From Bacillus sp. (in: firmicutes) (lineage in GTDB: Bacteria > Bacillota > Bacilli > Bacillales > Cytobacillaceae), in the NCBI GenBank assembly GCA_003457145.1, contig DMSR01000225.1, positions 163-9,792 on the forward strand: 9,630 nt of DNA. The letters are read 5' to 3'. The position numbers and the translations under genes were made by a program. Every line of letters starts with the position of its first letter. Within the stretch, counting starts at the first letter, position 1. Of this stretch, positions 1 through 5,428 are shown piece after piece. The notes below the pieces were generated by a model, which did no database searches, had not been told where the DNA came from, and saw nothing but the letters and a program-made list of their open reading frames with translations.

Positions 1-100
1 ATAAATCCTCGATCGTAAATTTCCTTACCAAGGATTCTGTATAATAATTAAGGAGGTGAGCGAATGGCTCGGGAGCGGAAATTTACGATCGAGGATTTAT
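1..100. repeat. Perfect 24-bp inverted repeat around the tetR promoter
   Basis: Bases 1-24 are the exact reverse complement of bases 77-100. The arms are separated by 52 bases that contain the -10 box, ribosome site and start codon of tetR. The right arm lies inside tetR codons 5-13 (the K-F-T-I-E-D-L-F stretch). Pairing stops sharply at the inner edge (25 against 76). The outer edge cannot be judged because the window begins at base 1, so the repeat may be longer. The left arm lies upstream of the expected transcription start, so it should not form an mRNA hairpin with the right arm. It could be a DNA-level structure, the trace of a divergent duplicate, or a fold-back artefact at a contig end. 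Confidence 0.9.
40..59 (+). promoter_or_regulatory. tetR -10 box and ribosome binding site
   Basis: A perfect TATAAT lies at 40-45, and AAGGAGGTGA at 50-59 sits four bases before the ATG at 64. No convincing -35 hexamer is found 16-18 bases upstream; that position is AAATTT-like and falls within the left arm of the inverted repeat. The predicted start of transcription (about 52) falls within the ribosome site, giving a very short leader, so the true start may lie elsewhere. Confidence 0.45.
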
Positions 101-639
101 TTATAGCTGCAAAGCAAATTCTTCTTGAACGGGGCTATGAGGGATTCACCTTTAGTCTGCTGGCGGAACGGCTTGATGTATCGAGAGGCGCATTATATAA
201 ATATTACGAGAATAAAGAAGACTTAATAACTGACTTTATGACTTATGAAATGGAGCTATTTATTCGTGAGTTAAAAGATATTCATAACCAGGATGGTTTT
301 GAAGAGCAATTTAATTTCCTGATCGATCTTATCTTTGAAAAAAAGGATGTGCATCAGTTAATTGGCGTCGCTCAGCATATATTGGCCAGTTCTGATGAAA
401 AGGTCAAAGAAAATAAAGAAAAACTAAGAAAGCTGCCGTTAGAAATGTATCAATGCTTACAGAGTTTTATTTTGCAAGGGAAAAAAGAGGGTAAAATAAA
501 GCTTCATATAGCGGATAGCCTAATGTTGGGGTTCATTTTGCAAACAATAGCCATTCCTAATCACTATCAAATTCCTAAGGCGGAATGGGTGAGTTCAATA
601 AAAGAGATCATCAGTCATGGAATGTTCATGAACCCTTAA
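64..639 (+). CDS. TetR/AcrR-family transcriptional repressor
   Basis: A 191-residue protein of normal TetR-family length, probably a ligand-responsive dimeric repressor. The N-terminal DNA-binding domain spans about residues 8-54. Its helix-turn-helix at about 30-49 has the family pattern (F-S-L-L-A-E-R-L-D-V-S-R-G-A-L-Y-K-Y-Y), followed by the usual N-K-E-D-L. Residues from about 60 onward form the helical ligand-binding and dimerisation region, which is too variable to name a ligand. The ATG at 64 is supported by a strong ribosome site at 50-59. The gene lies 122 bases upstream of an MMPL transporter on the same strand, and two inverted-repeat sites occupy that gap, so the transporter is the likely target. 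No copy of that operator is visible in front of tetR itself, so autoregulation is not evident. Family call is secure; target is inferred. Confidence 0.9.
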   Translation: MARERKFTIEDLFIAAKQILLERGYEGFTFSLLAERLDVSRGALYKYYENKEDLITDFMTYEMELFIRELKDIHNQDGFEEQFNFLIDLIFEKKDVHQLIGVAQHILASSDEKVKENKEKLRKLPLEMYQCLQSFILQGKKEGKIKLHIADSLMLGFILQTIAIPNHYQIPKAEWVSSIKEIISHGMFMNP

Positions 640-658
640 TTGACACATATGTCACTTT
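637..658. promoter_or_regulatory. Operator 1, probable TetR-family binding site
   Basis: An imperfect 22-bp inverted repeat: left arm TAATTGACA (637-645), spacer CATA, right arm TGTCACTTT (650-658). The right arm is the exact complement of the left arm of operator 2. The site starts on the tetR stop codon and covers the -35 box and part of the spacer of the transporter promoter, a position suited to blocking RNA polymerase. Confidence 0.6.
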
Positions 659-668
659 GAATGATAAT
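640..668 (+). promoter_or_regulatory. Sigma-A promoter of the MMPL transporter gene
   Basis: A consensus -35 TTGACA (640-645) and a near-consensus -10 GATAAT (663-668) are 17 bases apart. Transcription would start near 675, giving a leader of about 87 bases. Operator 1 overlaps the -35 region and operator 2 lies downstream of the start. Confidence 0.7.
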
Positions 669-702
669 GATCGTGTCAAATTAGAAATATATTTTTTTCA
701 CC

Positions 703-724
703 AAAGTGACACTACTGTTACTTT
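703..724. promoter_or_regulatory. Operator 2, probable TetR-family binding site
   Basis: A 22-bp inverted repeat: AAAGTGACA (703-711), spacer CTAC, TGTTACTTT (716-724), with eight of nine arm positions pairing. It shares arms and spacer length with operator 1 and lies 66 bases away. Placed after the predicted transcription start, it could act as a roadblock or support cooperative binding or looping with operator 1. Confidence 0.6.
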
Positions 725-761
725 TAACAAAAAGAAAAAAACAGTTGGAGGAGAATAAGAA

Positions 762-2873
762 GTGAATTCATTTTTAATATCAATAACCGACCGGGTGTCC
801 TCAAAAAGGGGAATGTGGATTACCCTGGGAGTCTGGCTTGTTGTAACACTCTTACTCGCAGTCTTTGCACCGAGCGCAAAGGATTATGAAACCTCAAGTA
901 TTGACTCCATACCGGCGGATGCAAAATCAGTGATCGCTCAAGAAAAAGTTGATCAATACTTTGAAAATAATGACGGAATACCGGCCATTTTAGTCTTTCA
1001 ATCAAAACATGAAACAGTAGAATTGTCACAACTGGAGCCAATCATTGAAGAAATCAGCAAGGTTGAAGGAATTAAGGAAATCGTCCCTTTAACAAAAATG
1101 CCTCCACAAGCAAGTGTCAATTTCTTCTCAGAAGATCAAAGTACTGTTATTCTCCCTTTGATCTTTGAAGCCTCTTTAGTAGCGAAAGAACTTAGAACAG
1201 CACAGGAACAGATTAATGAGATTGCCGATAAGTCTACTGATTTAACTTTAAATATCACAGGACCAGCTGGAATTGCAGTAGATTCACTCAATCTGTTTTC
1301 GAGGGCAGATATTGTTCTGTTGTTATCAACAGTAGGGTTAATTCTTATTTTATTGATCATAATTTATCGTTCGCCACTATTAGCCCTCATTCCGCTTCTT
1401 GCTGCAGCCTTTGTATATGAAGTGGTAAATCAGACGCTCGGAATCATGGGGAAAGCTGGGTTATTGTTAAATAACCAGACATTGTCGATTATGACAATCC
1501 TGTTATTTGCTGCGGTAATTGATTATTCGTTATTTGTTTTCTCACGTTATCGGGAAGAGTTGAAGCATTTTGAAAGCAAACATGATGCAATGAAAGAGGC
1601 AATGAGACATACTGGAATGCCGGTTTTCTTTTCAGGAGGAACCGTGTTGGCAGCCATGCTTGTGCTGTTCTTTGCTGAATTCGGGGAATATCGGAACTTC
1701 GCCCCAATTTTCGCTACTGCAATGCTCATTATCATGGTTGCCTCCATTACCTTGGTGCCAGCATTATTCGCCTTGTTTGGAAGAAAGTCATTCTGGCCAA
1801 AGATCCCGAAGGTTGGTGGTGACACTGTCAAATCTCAATCCATTTGGAGTAGAACGGGACAATTTGTCGTAAACCGGCCGGTCCTATCAGCAGCGGCAAT
1901 CGGACTGATCCTGCTGGCATCTGCTCTGAACATGTTTAACTTGAACTATGAGTTTGATACCATGAAGTCATTCCCAGAAGATATGCCTTCAAGACTGGGG
2001 TATGAGATAGTAGAGGAAAAGTTTGAAAAAGGGGATTTAGCCCCAACAACCGTCTTGTTCGAAGGAAAGGAACCTATTACTGGTGAGCAGCAGGCCAAGC
2101 TTCTCAATAAACTAACAGAACAGCCGCGTGTGGAAAGCGTACGTCCAAATGGCTCAACAGAGGATCAAAAAGTGATTCAATTTAATCTCACATTTAAAGA
2201 AAGTCCTTATGCAGTAAAAACAATGGATGCCTTAGAGAACCTCAGAGATAAGTCAGACGAGCTCCTGGCAAGCACTAATTTGGTTGGTGATCTTCATTTT
2301 GCTGGAGAGACGGCAAAAAAGGTAGACGACCGAGCGACTAACAACCGGGACCTGGTAGTAATTGTTCTGCTAGAGTCCATCCTTATTTTCGCAATGTTAG
2401 TTGTTATGACGAGGTCTTTTAAAATGCCGATATATATGATGGGAACTATTCTAGTCTCATTTTTGGCAGCGGTAGGACTAGGGATGTTCCTTAGCAGCTT
2501 ATTTTTTGATATCGATACGATTAGTAACCGTGTTCCGCTTTATTCATTTGTCTTCTTGGTTGCCCTAGGTATTGATTATAATATCATCCTTATATCAAGA
2601 TTCATGGAGGAACGTAAGAAATTCCCAGTGAAAAAAGCAGTTGAGATAGCCGTAGCCTCAACAGGAGGTGTGATCTCGTCAGCAGGGATCATCCTTGCTG
2701 CAACCTTCGCAGTATTAATGACTCAGCCAATCCAATTATTATTTGTATTTGGTTTTATTGTCGCGGTCGGTATTCTTTTAGATACCTTCCTCATAAGAGG
2801 CATCTTATTACCCGCCTTAATCGTGTTACTAGAGAAGGATTACCCTTCAGCAGAAAAGGAAGCCAATTTATAA
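762..2873 (+). CDS. MMPL/RND-family membrane transporter
   Basis: A 703-residue integral membrane protein of the MMPL branch of the RND superfamily, which uses the proton gradient to export lipids, drugs or other hydrophobic compounds. It has the family's duplicated layout: one membrane helix (about 17-37), an extracytoplasmic domain (about 40-175), a bundle of five helices (about 180-340), a further helix (about 375-393), a second extracytoplasmic domain (about 395-530) and five more helices (about 531-690). Each half carries the conserved Asp-Tyr pair of the proton relay in its fourth helix: D254-Y255 (V-I-D-Y-S) and D605-Y606 (G-I-D-Y-N). Length is close to B. subtilis YdfJ, but orthology is not shown. 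The start is a GTG, eight bases after GGAGGAG (747-753). Expression is probably controlled by the upstream TetR protein. Substrate unknown. Confidence 0.92.
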   Translation: MNSFLISITDRVSSKRGMWITLGVWLVVTLLLAVFAPSAKDYETSSIDSIPADAKSVIAQEKVDQYFENNDGIPAILVFQSKHETVELSQLEPIIEEISKVEGIKEIVPLTKMPPQASVNFFSEDQSTVILPLIFEASLVAKELRTAQEQINEIADKSTDLTLNITGPAGIAVDSLNLFSRADIVLLLSTVGLILILLIIIYRSPLLALIPLLAAAFVYEVVNQTLGIMGKAGLLLNNQTLSIMTILLFAAVIDYSLFVFSRYREELKHFESKHDAMKEAMRHTGMPVFFSGGTVLAAMLVLFFAEFGEYRNFAPIFATAMLIIMVASITLVPALFALFGRKSFWPKIPKVGGDTVKSQSIWSRTGQFVVNRPVLSAAAIGLILLASALNMFNLNYEFDTMKSFPEDMPSRLGYEIVEEKFEKGDLAPTTVLFEGKEPITGEQQAKLLNKLTEQPRVESVRPNGSTEDQKVIQFNLTFKESPYAVKTMDALENLRDKSDELLASTNLVGDLHFAGETAKKVDDRATNNRDLVVIVLLESILIFAMLVVMTRSFKMPIYMMGTILVSFLAAVGLGMFLSSLFFDIDTISNRVPLYSFVFLVALGIDYNIILISRFMEERKKFPVKKAVEIAVASTGGVISSAGIILAATFAVLMTQPIQLLFVFGFIVAVGILLDTFLIRGILLPALIVLLEKDYPSAEKEANL

Positions 2874-2889
2874 TTCTTTGGAGGAAGAC

Positions 2890-2931
2890 AAGAAATTGAG
2901 CCAAATTACGTGGTTCAATTTCTTTTTTTTT
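2890..2931 (+). terminator. Rho-independent terminator after the MMPL gene
   Basis: A 14-bp stem (2890-2903 with 2911-2924, one G-U pair) with a 7-base loop runs straight into a run of T residues ending at 2931. It begins 17 bases after the transporter stop codon and separates this unit from the partition locus. Confidence 0.88.
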
Positions 2932-2965
2932 GGCTTTGTTAAAGCTTCTATTGATTTTGAACACC

Positions 2966-3062
2966 TGTTGATTTGTAGTGGAAGGTATGTAGACTCCTGA
3001 GGGATTAGCTGGATTGGTGAGAACCCGCAGAAAGCGAAGTATCCGGAACGAAAACTAACTGC
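2966..3062. repeat. Decayed and shortened Bacillus-type intergenic repeat
   Basis: This stretch of about 97 bases matches, from memory, the ends of a GC-rich intergenic repeat common in Bacillaceae. It begins TGTTGATT, followed by an A-G-T-G-G-A-A-G-G block, then AGACTCCTGAGGGATTAGC and GGTGAGAACCCGC, and ends with A-A-A-G-C-G and C-C-G-G-A-A-C-G-A-A-A. The central part of full-length copies seems absent and several positions have drifted, so this is probably an old, internally deleted copy. It encodes nothing. The assignment rests on recalled consensus and was not computed. Confidence 0.55.
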
Positions 3063-3270
3063 AGAGTTTATCACCGCTTTTTTATAACTATGACTTAAAA
3101 ATTTTACTTCAAGGTCTCGGCTTTTTCATAAGTTTAATACTCTGCTGAAAAGGATCTTTAGAATAAAAAGTATCAACGCATACGGAAAGACTCTTAAATA
3201 ATGAGTAGCTGATAGAGAATGAGCCAGCTAAAACTTAAATTAATTATCAATCATATGCCGGAAGGGGAGG
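3063..3270. other. Non-coding spacer with no recognised feature
   Basis: About 200 AT-rich bases between the decayed repeat and the partition promoter. I see no credible gene on either strand, no RNA gene and no strong hairpin. A purine-rich patch GGAAGGGGAGGGGAG at about 3260-3274 resembles a ribosome site but has no suitably spaced start codon with an open frame. Confidence 0.6.
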
Positions 3271-3275
3271 GGAGT

Positions 3276-3304
3276 TTATTATAATATTTTCCATGTGTTA
3301 TAAT
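3276..3304 (+). promoter_or_regulatory. Probable parMR promoter, extended -10
   Basis: An extended -10 TGTTATAAT lies at 3296-3304 (TG 3296-3297, TATAAT 3299-3304). The -35 at 3276-3281 (TTATTA) is weak, as is common with extended -10 promoters. A second TATAAT lies at 3280-3285. The last base of the -10 box is the first base of the first partition repeat, so adaptor binding to the array would be expected to block this promoter. Transcription from about 3311 would give a leader of about 280 bases carrying the whole array. A second candidate, TTGCAG 3510-3515 with TATAAC 3531-3536, has a poor 15-base spacing. Confidence 0.55.
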
Positions 3305-3483
3305 GTTTACAAATAAGTAAACATGTATACATTTTGTAAACCTGATGTGTACATTATTGTGTGCATGTATACAAACTCGTACACATGCTGTTAAATCTGG
3401 ATGTTTACAAGTTTGTTGTCATTGTTTACAAAAGCGTATACAAACTTAGGTCATCCGTTTTACAACCTGTTTACATGTTTACA
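3304..3483. repeat. Array of TGTWTACA-like repeats, probable centromere (parC-like)
   Basis: Thirteen recognisable 8-bp motifs lie within 180 bases. TGTTTACA is exact at 3304, 3402, 3423, 3468 and 3476. TGTATACA is at 3324 and 3366. Variants are CGTATACA (3435), TGTGTACA (3346), CGTACACA (3378), GTTTTACA (3457), and the inverted forms AGTAAACA (3316) and TGTAAACC (3335). Successive starts are 8 or 11-12 bases apart, or roughly twice that where a weak copy lies between (near 3358, 3389, 3414 and 3446), so about one per helical turn. An outlying AGTATACA is at 3553-3560. Plasmid type II partition sites such as R1 parC consist of about 11-bp iterons bound by ParR next to the par promoter, and this array has the same position and period. 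A 61-codon open frame here with repeated V-Y-K is only a by-product of the repeats. Confidence 0.8.
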
Positions 3484-3594
3484 TTTATATTTCTTTTAAG
3501 GGGGTTCCATTGCAGAATCTACTATTTACCTATAACCTTAGAATAGGAAGAGAGTATACATAATTACTTAGATTATTGAAAAGGAATGATAGGA

Positions 3595-4767
3595 ATGACA
3601 AAATCGAGAATTGCAGCTGTTGATGTTGGTAACGATTCGATTAAAGCTATTTTTGGAGAATTCGATAATGAGTTAAATATCCCCAATATTGTAGCGAGGG
3701 ACACAGAAGACCGGCCTGTAATCGGAATAGAAGAATTGGATACAAAAGATCCGCTTGAGGGAATTCATATCAGAGTGCACTCCCCTGCTCTTAAGGATAA
3801 TAATGCAATTTATCGTATAGGTAACTTAGCGACTAAGAGTGACAATGCAACAGAATTGGATCCAGGAAGCAGCAAGTCTGAGGAAGACCAGACCTTGATT
3901 ATGCTGTTTGCTTCCCTTGCATTAGACGCTGTGAAGGAAGAGAATGCAAAAGTCTTTCCTAAAAATAAGAATGTCATCGACGCGAACTATACACTTGGGA
4001 CTGGTCTTCCGCTTCGAGAAGTCAAGGAAGGGAAGGATGCTGGCTACCGTTCTAAATTAGTAGGTTCCGTACACCAAGTTGAATTCCTTGTCACTCCGAA
4101 ATATCAGGGGATGAAGGTTAATATCAAATTTGATGAGGTGAAGGTTTATCCAGAGGGTTTTGCAGCTTACATTAATCTCGTTATGGATAATAGCCTAAAA
4201 ATCATCAACAAGGATTTAATCGATCGAAGGATCTTAATTCAGGATATCGGCGGCTTATCAACAGATATCGCAGTTATCAAGAACCGCAATGTAGATGATG
4301 ATAAGGCCCAGGGATTCAACCTTGGTGTATCAGAGGCGTTAGAACAAATCAGGGAAGAAATCCGCAGCAAGCATGGAGTCGAATTAGACAGCCGCAGAGA
4401 TGTTGTTGAAGTGATTACACGCAAAAACGACCGTAATCATATTATGGTTAAAGGAAGCCGGACGAGTGTACACGATATAACTGACCGAATCCTTCTCGAA
4501 CTAGCTAAAAAGCAATACCGTCTGCTCCGGAATGTATGGGCAAAGAATTCACAGACTGAAATCTGCTATTTTGTTGGCGGAGGAGCGACCGTTCTAAAGG
4601 AATATATTAAGACATTGAATAATAATTTGGACGGCTATAATATCGAATTTTTCGAAGACGAAAAAGAGAGCATCTGGATGATGGCAAATGCTTATTATAA
4701 ACTGATCATGGATTATGTGAAAAAATCCGAGAAGAGTAAAGCTGTTTCAGAGCCTGTTAAAAGCTAA
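3595..4767 (+). CDS. parM: ParM/StbA-type actin-like ATPase
   Basis: A 390-residue actin-fold ATPase of the ParM/StbA type. These proteins form dynamic filaments that push apart plasmid copies held by the ParR-centromere complex. Visible nucleotide-binding motifs are phosphate-1 (A-V-D-V-G-N-D, D10-G12-N13), phosphate-2 (Q-D-I-G-G-L-S-T-D, D217-D224) and the adenosine motif (F-V-G-G-G-A-T, G328-G330). An in-frame ATG nine bases earlier (3586) is less likely, because AAAGGA (3580-3585) directly abuts it but stands at proper distance from the ATG at 3595. The repeat array lies upstream, and the adaptor gene follows after 14 bases, so the two genes are almost certainly co-transcribed. All active-site motifs are intact. 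Flanking genes look chromosomal, so its cargo may not be a plasmid. MreB is unlikely given the motifs and neighbours. The gene symbol is a family name. Confidence 0.88.
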   Translation: MTKSRIAAVDVGNDSIKAIFGEFDNELNIPNIVARDTEDRPVIGIEELDTKDPLEGIHIRVHSPALKDNNAIYRIGNLATKSDNATELDPGSSKSEEDQTLIMLFASLALDAVKEENAKVFPKNKNVIDANYTLGTGLPLREVKEGKDAGYRSKLVGSVHQVEFLVTPKYQGMKVNIKFDEVKVYPEGFAAYINLVMDNSLKIINKDLIDRRILIQDIGGLSTDIAVIKNRNVDDDKAQGFNLGVSEALEQIREEIRSKHGVELDSRRDVVEVITRKNDRNHIMVKGSRTSVHDITDRILLELAKKQYRLLRNVWAKNSQTEICYFVGGGATVLKEYIKTLNNNLDGYNIEFFEDEKESIWMMANAYYKLIMDYVKKSEKSKAVSEPVKS

Positions 4768-4770
4768 AGT

Positions 4771-4779
4771 AAGGTGATC
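4771..4779 (+). promoter_or_regulatory. Ribosome binding site of the adaptor gene
   Basis: AAGGTGATC lies in the 14-base gap between parM and the adaptor gene. It is complementary to much of the 16S rRNA 3' end, but the usual central GGAGG is reduced to AGG. It supports the ATG at 4782 and translation from a shared mRNA. Confidence 0.5.
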
Positions 4780-4781
4780 CT

Positions 4782-5387
4782 ATGAAAAAAACCAACCCAA
4801 ACGAGATTAAGAGAGGACAAGCCTTATCGTTCCGAGTCCCTTCTAATGCCCCTGATCATATACTAAAGCATTTGCAAAAATTAAAAGAAACAGAGAGACG
4901 GAATTTCTCTAGCAAGATTGCTGAATTTGTCATGCAGGGGGTTGGAAATTCTTATACTCGGGAGCGAGAAACGATTACGATTCCTCTCCCTCGTAATTTA
5001 AGTAAATCACAACGGGATTGGGTAAAGCATGAACATTCTGAGGCTTTGCTGGGAAACATCATTTATCACTTGTTGACTGACCCGGTGCGGGCAACGTCAC
5101 TGCTGGCCTCATTGAATAGCAAGTCTACCGAAATAGACGAGGCAGTGTACCTGCAGGAAGAGGTTGAATACCATGGAGTCACTGCATTTGAGGATACAAG
5201 CGATACAGCAGCAACTGAAGAGACCGCCACAACAGCTGAAATGGATACAATGGATGATGATCTCGATTCATTTGTTTGGGAATCTATAAGTCAAACGGAA
5301 AATCCGGCTGAAAATGAAGTGACAGATGAAAAGGAAGAGGATTTAGACGATATTCTTGGCGATTTTCTCGCGAAAATGAACAAATAA
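4782..5387 (+). CDS. ParR-like centromere-binding adaptor, tandem RHH-like
   Basis: A 201-residue protein that I infer to be the ParR partner of the upstream actin-like ATPase, binding the repeat array and capping the filament. Residues 13-53 read as a ribbon-helix-helix unit: strand Q-A-L-S-F-R-V, helix about 23-36, helix about 42-53. Residues 63-98 look like a second such unit: strand E-T-I-T-I-P-L, helix about 74-82, helix about 86-98. The first 100 residues are fairly basic, and residues about 117-190 are strongly acidic and probably disordered. The tail has two similar acidic-hydrophobic segments, D-D-D-L-D-S-F-V-W (158-166) and E-D-L-D-D-I-L-G-D-F-L-A (186-197). The latter is the C-terminus, where known ParR proteins bind ParM by a short helix. 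The role rests on gene order and architecture, because sequence similarity to named ParR proteins is not obvious by eye. Confidence 0.72.
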   Translation: MKKTNPNEIKRGQALSFRVPSNAPDHILKHLQKLKETERRNFSSKIAEFVMQGVGNSYTRERETITIPLPRNLSKSQRDWVKHEHSEALLGNIIYHLLTDPVRATSLLASLNSKSTEIDEAVYLQEEVEYHGVTAFEDTSDTAATEETATTAEMDTMDDDLDSFVWESISQTENPAENEVTDEKEEDLDDILGDFLAKMNK

Positions 5388-5428
5388 ACAAAAAGACTCC
5401 CCGGGATCGTTCCGGGGAGTCTTTTTGT
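5388..5428. terminator. Bidirectional terminator between parMR and pepF
   Basis: A perfect 17-bp stem (5388-5404 with 5412-5428) with a 7-base loop. The GC-rich core ACTCCCCGG is flanked by five A residues on one side and five T residues on the other, so it works on both strands. It starts right after the adaptor stop codon, and its last base is the last base of the pepF stop codon, so one hairpin ends both convergent units. Confidence 0.92.

Noticed and set aside
673..682. Antisense promoter from TTGACA on the minus strand (complement of 674-679)
   Set aside because: The hexamer is the shared TGTCA operator half-site, and no -10 box at proper spacing precedes any minus-strand gene.
3304..3483. 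Replication origin with DnaA boxes or plasmid iterons
   Set aside because: TGTTTACA is not the DnaA box TTATCCACA, and no replication initiator gene lies in the window; the position before parM fits a centromere better.
3361..3546. 61-codon open frame on the plus strand with repeated V-Y-K
   Set aside because: The repeated residues come from the GTTTACAAA/GTATACAAA repeats; there is no ribosome site and the sequence is not protein-like.
3498..3563. 17-codon leader frame (TTG at 3510) after AAGGGGG in front of parM
   Set aside because: The ribosome site and spacing are acceptable, but such a short frame with a TTG start is expected by chance and has no attenuator structure beside it.
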